The notes below the pieces were generated by a model, which saw nothing but the letters and a program-made list of their open reading frames with translations, was not told the DNA's origin and made no database searches. DNA of 64,000 nt from an uncultured Opitutia bacterium (GTDB lineage Bacteria; Verrucomicrobiota; Verrucomicrobiia; Opitutales; Opitutaceae), in NCBI GenBank assembly GCA_903881475.1, contig CAIRTK010000003.1, positions 59,273 through 123,272 on the forward strand. Direction: 5' to 3'. The stretch's first letter is position 1; every line of letters begins with the position of its first letter. The position numbers were made by a program, and so were the translations under genes. Positions 8,372-17,935 of the stretch are shown here, piece after piece.

Positions 8372-10249
8372 TTAGGCCCGCGCGGTTTCCTCGGCCTGCG
8401 CCTGCAGCTGGCGGGCGGCGGCGGCGTTGTCCTCGGCCGCCTTCTTCAAGCGGGCGTTCTCGGACTGCAGCGCCGCGAGCTCGGCGGAATTATCCGGGGT
8501 GGCGGAACGGGCGGCCGTGAGACGGCGGTTCTCGTCGGTCAATCTCTCGTCGGCCGCGCGCTGGTCGTCCAGCTGACGGGTGAGGGCCTCCACCGAGGCC
8601 GCGTCGGCGGCGGAACCGGTTTTCGCGCCATCGCCGGACTCGGTGAGTTTGGCCTGCGCGATACGCAGCTGGCGGTAAAGCGAGCTGAGTTCGGCCGTGG
8701 AGCGCTTGATCTCATCGTTCAGGCGGGTGTTGTCCGCCACGAGCATCGTCAGCCGGGTGTTGTCCTGGCCGGAATTTTCGCTGTTGGCCGGCGTGGCAGC
8801 CGCCTGCGCGAGCCGGGCGTTGTCAGCCGAAAGCTTGGCGGTGGCATCGTCGGCTTCCTTCAGCCGGGCCACGAGGCTGGCGTTGTCACGGGCAAGCTGG
8901 TCGACCTGGGTTCGGAGCTCCTTGACGGTGGCGGCATCGCCGGATTCTGCCGCGGCACTGGCCTGGGCATTGTCGGCTGTCAGCCGGGCCGTGGTGGCGC
9001 GGGCGGCGGTGAGCGCGGCCTGAAGTTCCGCAATCTGGCGGGCCGCCGCCTGGCCTTGGGCCTGCAGCGTGGCGTTTTCCTGGGACAGCTGGTCGCCGCG
9101 CGCCGTCGCCGCGGCCGCCGCCTGGTCCAGGCCCGCCGCCGAGGCAAGGCGCTGCTCGAGGGTGTTTTTTTCGCCCTGCAGCGATTGCATGGATGCGGTA
9201 AGCGCCGCATTGGCCGCCCGAAGCTTGTCGAGTTCGTCCAGCGCGGCCGTCAGCTTCGGGTCCATCGGCGCCGGCGGCGCGGCCACGGCGGGAGCCGCTG
9301 CCGGTTTGGATGCCGCCACGGCGGTCCGGGCCGGGGCAAATTGCGCCGCAATCTCGCCGCGCAACCGCACGGCCTCAGCCTTGCCGGCGGCGAGCTGGAC
9401 GGCATCGAGCTTTTGCGTGAGCAGATCGCGCCCGGTGCTCTTGGCGCCGTTGTCGGCGGCCAGCGACAGCCAAGCATACGCCACGGGCAGCGAGGACACG
9501 AGGCCCCCGCGCCCTTCAGCGATCATGATGCCGAGGTTGTTCTGGGCCGCTGCAAAATTCTGCATCGCCGCCTGCCGGTACAGTTCGGCCGCCGCCTTCT
9601 CATCGCGCGCCGAGCCCCGGCCGTCCTCCAGCATGAGCGCCAGGTTGTAGCGCGCCCGGGCATAGCCGTTGTTCGAGGCATCCCGGTACCATTTCTGCGC
9701 CTGCGCTTCATCCTTCACGACCCCGCGGCCGAGTTCGTAGGCCAGGCCAAGATTGTACTGCGCCTCGGGCACGCCGTGCTGGGCCGCCTGCCGGAACCAG
9801 AGCGCCGCCTCGAAATAATCGCGGACCACGCCAATCCCGTTGGCGTACATGTTGCCCACGTTGAACTGGGCGGGGGCGAAACCCTGCTCCGCCGCCTTGA
9901 GATAGAGCTGGAAGGCCGCCCCGCTGTCGGGCGTCATGCCCCGGCCCAGCTCGGTCAACATGCCCAGATTGAACTGCGCCGGCGCAAACCCGCGGTCCGC
10001 CGCCTTCGTGAAACAGCGGATGGCCTGCGCATAATCCTGCGAAACCCCCTGGCCGTTGGCATAGGCGTTGCCCAGGATGTTGAGCGCCTCGGGGTCGCCG
10101 TCGTCCGCCCGGGTGCGGACCGTCGCGAGATCCACCTGCGCCACCACCGGCAGGGCCACCGGACCGAGGGCCATCAGCGCAGCCACGAGAAGTGAGCGCT
10201 GCGACTTGGTCAGGAATGAAACGCGGGGCGAAACGGCGGAACTACACAC
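8372..10249 (-). CDS. Sel1-repeat and coiled-coil protein, truncated by in-frame TAA
   Basis: A 625-residue N-terminal part. A GTG start overlaps the end of the preceding gene by 8 bases. A signal peptide (hydrophobic LLVAALMALGPVALPVVAQ, cleavage near residue 38) is followed by about six Sel1/TPR-like repeats (residues 43-240; ALNILGNAYANGQGV, AQFNLGMLTELGRGM, AQYNLGLAYELGRGV). A proline/alanine linker and a long coiled coil then end at TAA (8372-8374). The frame continues without change into the LysM-ending segment, so the ancestral product was about 1,548 residues. It was probably a periplasmic or envelope scaffold attached to peptidoglycan. Either the gene is broken or the base is a sequence error. 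Confidence 0.8.
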   Translation of the reverse strand: MCSSAVSPRVSFLTKSQRSLLVAALMALGPVALPVVAQVDLATVRTRADDGDPEALNILGNAYANGQGVSQDYAQAIRCFTKAADRGFAPAQFNLGMLTELGRGMTPDSGAAFQLYLKAAEQGFAPAQFNVGNMYANGIGVVRDYFEAALWFRQAAQHGVPEAQYNLGLAYELGRGVVKDEAQAQKWYRDASNNGYARARYNLALMLEDGRGSARDEKAAAELYRQAAMQNFAAAQNNLGIMIAEGRGGLVSSLPVAYAWLSLAADNGAKSTGRDLLTQKLDAVQLAAGKAEAVRLRGEIAAQFAPARTAVAASKPAAAPAVAAPPAPMDPKLTAALDELDKLRAANAALTASMQSLQGEKNTLEQRLASAAGLDQAAAAATARGDQLSQENATLQAQGQAAARQIAELQAALTAARATTARLTADNAQASAAAESGDAATVKELRTQVDQLARDNASLVARLKEADDATAKLSADNARLAQAAATPANSENSGQDNTRLTMLVADNTRLNDEIKRSTAELSSLYRQLRIAQAKLTESGDGAKTGSAADAASVEALTRQLDDQRAADERLTDENRRLTAARSATPDNSAELAALQSENARLKKAAEDNAAAARQLQAQAEETARA

Positions 10250-11657
10250 GGATTTCGTTTAAGGAGAAAACCCTAGCCGGGAGCAAGGCCGCATCCTGCA
10301 TGCCGTGGATGATTTTCTTGTCCGGGGGACAAAACGTCGCGAGCGCCCCCGAGAGCCTGGCCTCGCCGCCAACCACGAAATAATAGGGGCAGAGCCGCAG
10401 CCTCCCGTCCACCTCGCGGGCCGCGCGAGGAGCCTCGCGTTCATACACCCGATGACGCACCCGGCGGGGCTTCCGGTAGGTTTGGAGCAGATGCAGGTTC
10501 GTCGGGGCCAGCTCCACCGCCCGGTCCACCCCTTCCTGCCATTCCTCCCGCGAGCTGTCGCTGCCGAGGATGACGCTGCGCGCGCCCCACGCCGTCTCGT
10601 GATAGCCGGAGATTTTCACGATGAGGTCGCGTTCCTTCTGGGTCGCTCCAGCCAGTTCCCGCCAATCATGCAGCGCCCGGCCCGCCGCCCGCGGGGCATC
10701 CAGCACGGCGCCGGGTGGCAGCGGCGCCGGGTCCATCACCCAGGAAGGCGGGATGAGGACGCGCAGGAGCTTGAGCGCCCGGCCGCTCAGGGTCTCCGCC
10801 CAGAAGTCCTGCAACAGATGGTGGTGAAACAGCGCCAGGGTGAGTTTTTCCTCCTGAAACGGCCGCATCGGTGGCGTGATGGCCACCTCGCCGGCCGACC
10901 AGGCCTCGAAGATGAACCGGGCGGTACGTATGTTCGCCAGGTCGAACAGCTCGAAAAACCGGTAAATGACGTCGACCTTCTCGGGATTGCCGTCGACATC
11001 GACGCAGAGTTGCGGACCCAGCGGGAAAATTTCCTCAGGTGAGACGCAAAACACCCGCCGGCCCTGCACCTGCAGCTGGTGCGCGAGCCACTGCATCTCC
11101 GGCCGGTAGGTCGCGGCCTCGTCGCTCACCACCAGCGCAATGAACGGATTGCGCGTGTCCGGCCGCAGCGCCGCCAGCGCCGCGTAGAAATTCGCGATCA
11201 TCGCATCATTCCCGCCCAGCACCCCGCCCGCGGCATACAGCCGGTTCAGGAAGGCCGTGAGCCCGATGCCACCGGGCACCGAATCGAGTTCCGTGAGCGC
11301 GAAGCCGTCGTCCGTCAGCAGCAGGTCGGGCCGCAGCACCGCGGGAAACGCCCCGCGGTTCTTCGGATCGCGGGCATGCGCGATGAGCGCGGCGGGCTTC
11401 CCCCGGTCGAGGTAGTCCGCCACCCACGGCGCCACGAGCGGCTTGTTGCGCAGGAGGTTTTTGCCCGCCACCGAGCGCAGGTAGAGCGTCTCCAGCGCCT
11501 GGTGGAACTCGACGCAGGCGCCGCCGATGGCCTCGAGCTGGGCAACTTGGTCGGGACTGAGTGGCCAGGCCTCGGGCGAAAGCTGCCAGGTCTTCGCCTC
11601 AAACAGCGGCTGGTTGGCCAGCAGGGCGCTGATGTGCTCGTAGGGCAGGTCGCTCAT
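10242..11657 (-). CDS. Conserved protein with ATP-grasp-like features
   Basis: A 471-residue soluble protein without a recognised signal or membrane segment. The segments RPDLLLTDDGFALTELDSVP and DLIVKISGYHETAWGARSV recall circularly permuted ATP-grasp ligases (glutathionylspermidine-synthase-like and DUF407 groups), where an Arg/Asp/Glu cluster precedes a glycine-rich phosphate loop. That is only a resemblance by eye. It is translationally coupled to the Sel1/LysM gene (8-base overlap), so a role in making or modifying a cell-wall or peptide conjugate is possible. Function remains unassigned. Confidence 0.6.
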   Translation of the reverse strand: MSDLPYEHISALLANQPLFEAKTWQLSPEAWPLSPDQVAQLEAIGGACVEFHQALETLYLRSVAGKNLLRNKPLVAPWVADYLDRGKPAALIAHARDPKNRGAFPAVLRPDLLLTDDGFALTELDSVPGGIGLTAFLNRLYAAGGVLGGNDAMIANFYAALAALRPDTRNPFIALVVSDEAATYRPEMQWLAHQLQVQGRRVFCVSPEEIFPLGPQLCVDVDGNPEKVDVIYRFFELFDLANIRTARFIFEAWSAGEVAITPPMRPFQEEKLTLALFHHHLLQDFWAETLSGRALKLLRVLIPPSWVMDPAPLPPGAVLDAPRAAGRALHDWRELAGATQKERDLIVKISGYHETAWGARSVILGSDSSREEWQEGVDRAVELAPTNLHLLQTYRKPRRVRHRVYEREAPRAAREVDGRLRLCPYYFVVGGEARLSGALATFCPPDKKIIHGMQDAALLPARVFSLNEIRV

Positions 11658-11677
11658 GGGCAGCCCCGGGTTTCCAA

Positions 11678-11870
11678 GCGAACAGCGAACAGCGAACGTC
11701 CAACTCCCAAACTCGAAGTCCTCTCCCTTGATTGCCTGTGGGAATCAGAGGCCCGTCCTCCGCCTGCTGTGGTTCGATGTTCGAAGTTCAAGGTTGGATG
11801 TTCGACGTTCAGCGATCGAAGCGCAAATTCGAGTTTCGGATTTCGACCTTCGAATTTCCCCGCCCCGCGG
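11678..11870. repeat. GTTCGA-type inverted repeat block
   Basis: GCGAACAGCGAACAGCGAAC then GTCCAACTC at the left is inverted as GTTGGATGTTCGACGTTCAG at the right. Further words such as GTTTCGGATTTCGACC follow. It is the same family as positions 1-82 and fills the gap between prfB and the 471-residue gene. Confidence 0.65.
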
Positions 11871-11875
11871 GGGAG

Positions 11876-13019
11876 TTATTCCTCCATCTGGATATCCTTG
11901 TTGCGATGCCGCGGGCAGCCGGCCCGCAGCCAGGCGTTGACGAAGCGGTCGAGGTCGCCGTCCAGCACGCCCTGCGTGTCGCTCGTGCTCATGCCGGTGC
12001 GCAGGTCCTTCACCATCTGGTAGGGCTGCAGCACATAGCTCCGGATCTGGCTGCCCCACCCGATCTCGCCCTTCTCGCCGTAGAACCGGTCCATCTCGGC
12101 GCGCTGCTCGTCCTGCTTCTTTTCGTAGAGGCGGGCCTTTAGCACGTTCATGGCCGCCGCCTTGTTCTTGATCTGGGAACGCTCGTTCTGGCACACGACC
12201 ACGATGCCCGAGGGAATGTGCGTGAGCCGCACCGCGGAGTCCGTGGTGTTGACGCCTTGGCCGCCCTTGCCGGAGGAGCGGTAGACGTCCGTGCGGATCT
12301 CGCTGTCGGGAATCTCGATCTGGATGTCCTCGGTGATCTCGGCGATCACGTCGATCGCGCAGAACGAGGTGTGGCGCCGCTTGTTCGAGTCGAACGGGCT
12401 GATGCGCACCAGGCGGTGCACCCCGCGCTCGGCCTTGGCATAGCCGTAGGCGTTCTCACCCTTGAGCAGGAGCGTCGCCTTGCTGATGCCCGCCTGGTCG
12501 CCGACCTGCACGTCCTGCACCTCCACGGTGAAGCCGCGGCGCTCAGCCCAGCGGTTGTACATACGGAAGAGAATGTCCGCCCAGTCGTTCGACTCGGTGC
12601 CGCCCGCGCCCGACTGGATCGAGAGGATGGCGTTGTTCTTGTCGAACTGGCCGGTGAGGAAGGACGCGATCTCCAGCTGGTCGAGCTCCGCGACCATCGC
12701 GGCGACCGTGGTGTCGAGTTCCTTGGCGTACGTCTCGCGCTCGGCGCCGTCGGCCGCCTCGACCAGTTCCACCATCACCGCCGCGTCGTCCACGCGTTTC
12801 TTGAAGGCGACGACCGGCAGCACCGCACGCTTGAGGGCGTTCAGCTTGGCGATGTGCTTCTGCGCCCGCTCGTTGTTGTCCCAGAATCCCGCCGCGCCCA
12901 TCTGGGCGTCCATCGCCTCGATCTCGCGCTGCTTTTGATCGACGTCAAAGAAACCTCCACAAGTGCCCGGCGCGCTTGGTGATGTTCTCGATGTGGTTGA
13001 AGGTCTCGGGTGCGATCAT
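11876..13019 (-). CDS. prfB: Peptide chain release factor 2 (programmed +1 frameshift)
   Basis: RF2 recognises UGA and UAA stop codons and triggers peptidyl-tRNA hydrolysis. Translation begins [18 protein letters not shown] and reaches TGA as codon 25 in the context GGAGG TTT CTT TGA C (12944-12959). This is the classical autoregulatory slippery CTT-TGA with a Shine-Dalgarno-like GGAGG just upstream. A +1 shift at 12947 joins [20 protein letters not shown] and the rest. The product is about 380 residues. The GGQ motif ([19 protein letters not shown]) and the SPF stop-recognition motif ([14 protein letters not shown]) are both present. A gene call starting at 12913 would miss the frameshifted N-terminus. 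Confidence 0.96.
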
Positions 13020-13142
13020 GGTGAACCGTCATGGCCGCACGGTGCGGCGCCCGGCGCAAGGGAAAATCGGGCGACGGCGGCCGGCCGGCGGTTGGACTAA
13101 TGGGCCGGCCGGGGCCGCATCAATCCATCACGCATGCCCCAT

Positions 13143-13850
13143 TTACGGCACGGCGAGGGAAACCTTGGATCCGAGACGCAGGATCTCAAAACCAATCTGA
13201 TCGACGGAGTGATCGCCAGCCATGGCGTCGCCATAGCTTGAAAGGATCACGACACCGATCTTCGCGGCGGGATCGAAGCCCAGGAAACTGATGTAGCCGC
13301 CCGTCCCGCCGTTGTGCCACAGCACGGTTTGACGCTCCACGCTGCAGCGGATTTGCCAGCCCAGGCCGACATCACTACCGGAACGCCGGAAGTGGGTCTG
13401 GCGCGACAGGGCCAGGGCGCGTGCCAGGCCGAAACCCTGTTCCTGCATGTTCACTTCAACAAATTTGAGCAGGTCATCGGCGTCGGACTTAAGCCCCCCG
13501 CCTGGCGCCATCACATCGTGGTCCCAGTTCGGCACCACCTTCCCTTTCATATCATGTCCTGGAGCTAGCCGGCTCTTTTCCGCCGGACTCAGCGCGAAAG
13601 ACGTACTGGCCATCCCGAGGGGCGCACAGACGGTCTCATCTACCAGTGTCGCGTAGGGCTTGCCCGTCTTGAGCGCCAGCAAATGACCGAGCAGACTGAA
13701 TCCAAAATTGGAATAGATCTTCGCCTGCAGGTCATGCGTGTCGGCCATCGCTTTGTAGGCCTGCCGCCGATGCCGGTCGTAGCAGGCCACGGCGACAAAA
13801 ACCGCGGCCGCCAGCAAGCCCAGGCCAAGGATGATTTTGAAGAAAATCAT
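13143..13850 (-). pseudogene. Serine hydrolase (class C beta-lactamase family), N-terminally deleted
   Basis: 235 residues. A hydrophobic N-terminal segment (FFKIILGLGLLAAAVFVAVA) is joined almost directly to the second half of an AmpC/EstB-like domain. The YSN motif (KIYSNFGFSLLGHLLALKTG) and a C-terminal HNGGTGGY replacing KTG are present, but the roughly 120-residue region that should carry the catalytic SxxK is absent. It is therefore probably an internally deleted, inactive remnant; a non-catalytic function cannot be excluded. It lies 21 bases downstream of tatC on the same strand. Confidence 0.6.
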
Positions 13851-13871
13851 GCGTGGCCGCGGCCGCCGTTG

Positions 13872-14861
13872 TCACACGTCAATCACCCCGCCCGCCTTGC
13901 GCTTTTTCCAGTCCCAGTACCACGCGATCCAGATGCAGGCCTCGTAGAGGATGTAGAGCGGCACGGCCATGCAGATCTGGGTGATGACCTCGGGGGTCGT
14001 CAGCACCGCGCCCAGGATGAGCGAGAGGACAATCACATGCCGGCGATAATGCGCCAGCTGCTGGTGGGTCACCATGCCGAGCTTCACCAGGAGCAGAACG
14101 ATGATCGGAAACTGGAAGCCCAGCCCCATGCCGAAGATGAACTTGGCCACGAAGCCGATATACTCGTCGGCCCGCCAGTCGAAGGCCTCGAATCCCAGCA
14201 GATGGGAATACTCGATCGAGGCCCGCAGCGCGAGGGGCAGCAGCCCGAAATAGGTCAGGCCGACGCCCGTGAAAAACAGCAGTACGCTCCACCCGACCCA
14301 GTTGAGGAGCAGCTGGCGCTCCTTGAGCTTCAGCGCGGGCAGGAAAAACTGGCCGAGGAAAAACGCCCAGAATGGCGCCGACACGATCAGGGCGCCATAG
14401 AGCGCGACGTGGAACGCCACGAAGAACGCCTCGGCCGGGCCGAAATTATGCAGCCTTACCCGCAGCGTGGGCGTGCCGGCCGGCGGCGCGGGCAGCAGCT
14501 TCAGCGTGGCCACCTGCTCCTGGCCGACCTTCGCCACCCCGACCTGGAACACGACTTGGGGCGCCTCGCCCGGCGGCAGCCCGGCGAACTGCTCGGCCGT
14601 CACCGGGTAGGGGCCGAGTTTGGTCGAGCCGATCTGCAGGCTGACCGTCGGCTGCGGCTTCTCGAACATATCGATGCGGGACAGCGGATATTCCAGGATC
14701 GCGATCAGCTTGTCCGAGAGCAGCAGGCAGACAACCAGGGCGATGCCGATCACAATGCCCGAGCGGACCAGCGCCGTGCGCAGGTCGTTCAGGTGCGCCC
14801 AGAACGATTTCTTGGGCGTCGCCGCTTCGCCCTCGGGCAGGAATTCCTCGTCGTCGTTCAT
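13872..14861 (-). CDS. tatC: Sec-independent protein translocase subunit TatC
   Basis: A 329-residue inner-membrane protein with six predicted transmembrane segments. It is the receptor for twin-arginine signal peptides in the Tat pathway. FWAHLNDLRTALVRS near the N-terminus corresponds to the conserved cytoplasmic HL.ELR signature. The C-terminal half carries GLGFQFPIIVLLLVKLGMV and LGAVLTTPEVITQI. The first periplasmic loop is expanded (about residues 65-145, including LKLLPAPPAGTPTLRVRLHN) compared with the roughly 250-residue enterobacterial protein. tatA/B are not in the window. Confidence 0.93.
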   Translation of the reverse strand: MNDDEEFLPEGEAATPKKSFWAHLNDLRTALVRSGIVIGIALVVCLLLSDKLIAILEYPLSRIDMFEKPQPTVSLQIGSTKLGPYPVTAEQFAGLPPGEAPQVVFQVGVAKVGQEQVATLKLLPAPPAGTPTLRVRLHNFGPAEAFFVAFHVALYGALIVSAPFWAFFLGQFFLPALKLKERQLLLNWVGWSVLLFFTGVGLTYFGLLPLALRASIEYSHLLGFEAFDWRADEYIGFVAKFIFGMGLGFQFPIIVLLLVKLGMVTHQQLAHYRRHVIVLSLILGAVLTTPEVITQICMAVPLYILYEACIWIAWYWDWKKRKAGGVIDV

Positions 14862-14871
14862 GTCAGTCCAC

Positions 14872-14965
14872 GGTGGAACGCGTTGCCCTCAACGCGTTGT
14901 TTGACTTCGAAGGCCAAAGCGCGCGGGCCGAGCCCTTAAGCGCGTTGGGGGCAACGCGCTCCACC
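14872..14965. repeat. Inverted repeat with ACGCGTTGCCCTCAACGCG arms
   Basis: A 25-base left arm beginning GGTGGAACGCGTTGCC matches the right arm ending GGGGGCAACGCGCTCCACC at 23 of 25 positions. It lies between tatC and fcl. Confidence 0.8.
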
Positions 14966-15010
14966 CCGGTCCGACTGGCAATAAACAAAGATCTCATTGG
15001 GACGACCATA

Positions 15011-15946
15011 TCAGTTGCGCAACGTACCCGCAGCTTTTTCGGCCAGGAAACTTGCATAGGTCTTCGCCACGCCGTCGCGCAAGCCGGTGTGCGCCCGCCA
15101 GCCGAGCGCCGTCAGGCGCGAAACGTCCATCAGCTTCCGCGGGCTGCCGTCGGGTTTGGTCGCATCCCAGACAATCCGGCCCGTGAAGCCCGTGACCGCG
15201 GCCACGGTCTCGGTCAACTCCCGGATGGTCACGTCCGTGCCCGTGCCGACATTGATCCAGTCCGGCGGCTTGTCCTGCCGCAGGAGAAACGCACAGGCAT
15301 CCGCCAGGTCGTCGACGTGCAGAAACTCCCGCCGCGGCGCCCCGCTGCCCCACGCCGTGACCTCGCTCCGGCCGGCCGCCTTCGCCTCGTGAAACTTGCG
15401 GATCAGCGCCGGCAGCACGTGCGAGTTCTGCAGGTGATAGTTGTCGCCCGGGCCATACAGGTTGGTCGGCATCGCCGAATGAAACAGCACGCCGTACTGC
15501 CGGCGGTAATATTGCGCTAGCTTGAGCCCGGTGATCTTCGCGATCGCGTAGGCCTCGTTGGTCGGTTCCAGCGGACCCGCCAGCAGGCTGTCCTCCGTCA
15601 TCGGCTGCGGCGCCAGCTTCGGGTAGATGCACGAGCTGCCGAGGAACAGCAGTCGCTTCACGCCGTGCCGGTAGGCGCCGTGGATCGTGTTCGCGGCGAT
15701 GGCGAGGTTCGTGTGGAGAAACTCGGCCGGATAGGTGCTGTTCGCATGGATCCCGCCGACCTTGGCCGCGGCGATGATCGCGATGTCGGGTCGTTCAGCG
15801 GCGTAAAATGCGTCGACCGCCGTCTGCGAGGTCAGGTCGAGCTCGGCCCGCGAACGTGTGACCAAATCCACCTCAGCTTCCCGGGTGAAGCGCCGCATTA
15901 ATGCCGCTCCAACCATGCCTTGGTGACCTGCGATAAAGAGCTTCAT
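15011..15946 (-). CDS. fcl: GDP-L-fucose synthase
   Basis: A 311-residue extended SDR enzyme. It carries out the epimerase/reductase step from GDP-4-keto-6-deoxymannose to GDP-L-fucose with NADPH. The glycine motif is [13 protein letters not shown]. The catalytic Tyr-Lys pair is in [10 protein letters not shown] with the Ser in LGSSCIYPK. The substrate loop [20 protein letters not shown] is typical. The upstream gene is gmd, which supplies its substrate. GDP-fucose feeds surface polysaccharide or glycan synthesis. Confidence 0.95.
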   Translation of the reverse strand: MKLFIAGHQGMVGAALMRRFTREAEVDLVTRSRAELDLTSQTAVDAFYAAERPDIAIIAAAKVGGIHANSTYPAEFLHTNLAIAANTIHGAYRHGVKRLLFLGSSCIYPKLAPQPMTEDSLLAGPLEPTNEAYAIAKITGLKLAQYYRRQYGVLFHSAMPTNLYGPGDNYHLQNSHVLPALIRKFHEAKAAGRSEVTAWGSGAPRREFLHVDDLADACAFLLRQDKPPDWINVGTGTDVTIRELTETVAAVTGFTGRIVWDATKPDGSPRKLMDVSRLTALGWRAHTGLRDGVAKTYASFLAEKAAGTLRN

Positions 15947-15969
15947 GGGAGCAATCCGGTGACGGCCAC

Positions 15970-16077
15970 GAAGAGGCGCCAGGTCGCAGGGGCTACGGCA
16001 GCGTCTCCATTGCGCCTATAGGCGCGCGGGAGAGTCGATTCACAACCTTGGAGCCCTTGTGCCTTTTGGTGGCCAAT
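15970..16077. repeat. Palindromic repeat, family J, between gmd and fcl
   Basis: The right half (GCCTATAGGCGCGCGGG ... CCTTGGAGCCCTTGTGCC ... GGTGGCC) is closely related to 31621-31690. The left half (GGCCACGAAGAGGCGCCAGG) matches the left end of that second copy and is roughly inverted to the right end. This is one of two copies in the window; the other adjoins the broken kdpB. Confidence 0.7.
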
Positions 16078-16079
16078 CA

Positions 16080-17114
16080 TCAGGCGAAGGGGGCTTTGGA
16101 AGGACCCGGCAGTTGCGCGATCTGCGCCTCGCGCTTGGCCAGCTCGAGGTCGTGTTCGACCATGATCTTCACGAGCTCCTTGAAGCGCACCTTGGGCTCC
16201 CAGCCCAGCTTCTGGCGCGCCTTGGCGGGATTGCCGATCAACAGGTCGACCTCCGCGGGACGCTCATAACGCTCGTCATATTTCACGTGCTTCTGCCAGT
16301 CGAGGCCGATCAGGCCGAAGGCCTCCTGGCAGAATTCCTTCACGCTGTGCGTCTCGTTGGTCGCAACCACGTAGTCGTCGGGATTGTCCTGCTGCAGCAT
16401 CAGCCACATCATCTCGACGTATTCCTTCGCGTAGCCCCAGTCGCGCTGCGCATCGAGGTTGCCGAGGTAAATCGAGTCCTGCAGGCCCAGCTTGATGCGC
16501 GTCGCGGCGCGGGTGATTTTGCGGGTGACGAACGTCTCGCCGCGCCGCGGGCTCTCATGGTTGAAGAGGATGCCGTTGCTCGCATGGAGGTTGTAGCTCT
16601 CCCGGTAGTTCACCGTCAGCCAGTGCGCGTAAACCTTGGCGCAGCCATAGGGCGAACGCGGCCAGAACGGCGTCGTCTCGGTCTGCGGCACCTGCTGCAC
16701 CTTGCCGAACATCTCGGATGACGAGGCCTGGTAATAGCGGCACTTCTTCACGAGCCCCGCCTCGCGGATGGCCTCGAGGATGCGCTGCGCGCCCAAGCCG
16801 TCGACGTCGCCCGTGTATTCCGGGATGTCGAACGACACCCGCACGTGCGACTGCGCGCCAAGGTTGTAGATCTCGTCCGGCTGGAGCTGATAGAGGAGCT
16901 TCACCATCTGCACGGAGTCGGCGAGGTCGCCGTAGTGCAGGTGCAGCTTCACATTGTTGACGTGCGGGTCGCGGTAGAGGTGGTCGATCCGGCTGGTGTT
17001 GAAGGTCGAGGCGCGGCGGATGACCCCGTGGACCTCGTAGCCCTTGGCCAGCAGGAGTTCGGCGAGATAGGAGCCATCCTGACCCGTGATGCCGGTGATG
17101 AGCGCTTTCTTCAT
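16080..17114 (-). CDS. gmd: GDP-mannose 4,6-dehydratase
   Basis: A 344-residue extended SDR enzyme that dehydrates GDP-D-mannose to GDP-4-keto-6-deoxy-D-mannose using bound NADP. It has the N-terminal glycine motif [49 protein letters not shown] and [12 protein letters not shown] with the catalytic Tyr-x3-Lys, and [19 protein letters not shown]. It is followed by fcl on the same strand, giving the complete two-step GDP-L-fucose branch. A family J palindrome occupies the gap between the two. Confidence 0.96.
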   Translation of the reverse strand: MKKALITGITGQDGSYLAELLLAKGYEVHGVIRRASTFNTSRIDHLYRDPHVNNVKLHLHYGDLADSVQMVKLLYQLQPDEIYNLGAQSHVRVSFDIPEYTGDVDGLGAQRILEAIREAGLVKKCRYYQASSSEMFGKVQQVPQTETTPFWPRSPYGCAKVYAHWLTVNYRESYNLHASNGILFNHESPRRGETFVTRKITRAATRIKLGLQDSIYLGNLDAQRDWGYAKEYVEMMWLMLQQDNPDDYVVATNETHSVKEFCQEAFGLIGLDWQKHVKYDERYERPAEVDLLIGNPAKARQKLGWEPKVRFKELVKIMVEHDLELAKREAQIAQLPGPSKAPFA

Positions 17115-17178
17115 GAGAGGCCAACGCTAGGCCCACCCGGCGCCCGGGCAAGCCCGCAGCAACAATGCGGGGAGCGGG

Positions 17179-17273
17179 TTTGAAACGCAAAGACGCAAAA
17201 GTCGCAAAGTTTGATCGGAAGATCAGTTCTCTGCTTGGCTCAGGCCTTTGCCTCTTCGCGATTGGTCCGAGGG
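17179..17273. repeat. Inverted repeat with GCAAAGACGCAAAAGTCGCAAAG arm
   Basis: Near-tandem words AACGCAAAG, ACGCAAAA and GTCGCAAAG on the left are loosely inverted as CTTTGCCTCTTCGCGATTGG on the right. It is the type often seen as a CTTTGCGTCTTTGCG intergenic repeat, and lies between gmd and the FMN reductase gene. Confidence 0.5.
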
Positions 17274-17276
17274 CCG

Positions 17277-17843
17277 CTACGCCGTCAGCAGCCGCGCCGT
17301 CCGCACCAGGTCCGCCGCCAGGGCCTGCACTGCTTTCTGTGTGCGCGGATCCTTCAGCGCGCCTTTCTCGTCAAAGGCCTCATGGGCCTTGGGCAGGATG
17401 CACTGCGCGGGCACCACGTGGCAGCCGAGGTGCAGCAAGAGCTGCTTGGCCAGCTGCATCGAGCGCACGCCGCCCAGCATGCCGGGCGAGGCCGAGACCA
17501 CCGCCGCCACCTTGCCGGTGAGCGGGTTGGTGTCGGCGCGGGTGCACCAGTCGATGGTGTTCTTGAGCAGCGGCGTGATCATCGAGTTGTACTCGGGCGA
17601 CGCCACGAGCAGGCCCTGATGCGAGGTGATGAGATCGATGATCTTGACCGCATTCGCCGGCAGTCCTTCCGCGTCCTCGAGGTCGCCGTGGTAAAGCGGC
17701 AGCGGCACCTCGTTGAGGTCGAGCAGCGTCACCTCGCCGCCGGCCTCCCGCACCGCCTGCACCGTGACGGCGAGCAACTTCCGGTTCAGGGACTCCCGGC
17801 GCGCACTGCCGGAAAAAGCGAGGATGCGGATCGGGTTGGCCAT
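17277..17843 (-). CDS. NADPH-dependent FMN reductase family protein
   Basis: A 188-residue flavodoxin-fold protein starting MANPIRILAFSGSARRESLN. The phosphate-binding loop FSGSARRESLN grips FMN, and SPEYNSMITPLLKNTIDW is the family signature over the isoalloxazine ring. Related enzymes act as NADPH:FMN, quinone, azo-dye or chromate reductases; the physiological substrate is not shown. The hairpin with a TAATA loop lies 60 bases upstream of its start. Confidence 0.88.
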   Translation of the reverse strand: MANPIRILAFSGSARRESLNRKLLAVTVQAVREAGGEVTLLDLNEVPLPLYHGDLEDAEGLPANAVKIIDLITSHQGLLVASPEYNSMITPLLKNTIDWCTRADTNPLTGKVAAVVSASPGMLGGVRSMQLAKQLLLHLGCHVVPAQCILPKAHEAFDEKGALKDPRTQKAVQALAADLVRTARLLTA

Positions 17844-17902
17844 GCCCGCAGCAAGACCCAACCCAGAGGTTTCAGCAAGCGCCCCGATGCATCCGCCCCC
17901 GC

Positions 17903-17935
17903 CGTCAGTGTCACGTAATACGTGACATTGACGGT
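17903..17935. repeat. TAATA-loop hairpin, copy 1
   Basis: The stem CCGTCAGTGTCACG/CGTGACATTGACGG is 14 bp with one G.U-type pair, and the loop is TAATA. It lies between valS and the FMN reductase gene, 60 bases upstream of the reductase start on the minus strand. Confidence 0.8.

Noticed and set aside
7433..10195. Long plus-strand open frame opposite the Sel1/coiled-coil gene
   Set aside because: Composition (G, R, L runs) mirrors coiled-coil codons of the minus strand, and no motif is visible.
11658..11875. Short ORFs with FDVRRS/FEVQGW-like sequence in the prfB upstream gap
   Set aside because: They are translations of the GTTCGA repeat words and have no independent support.
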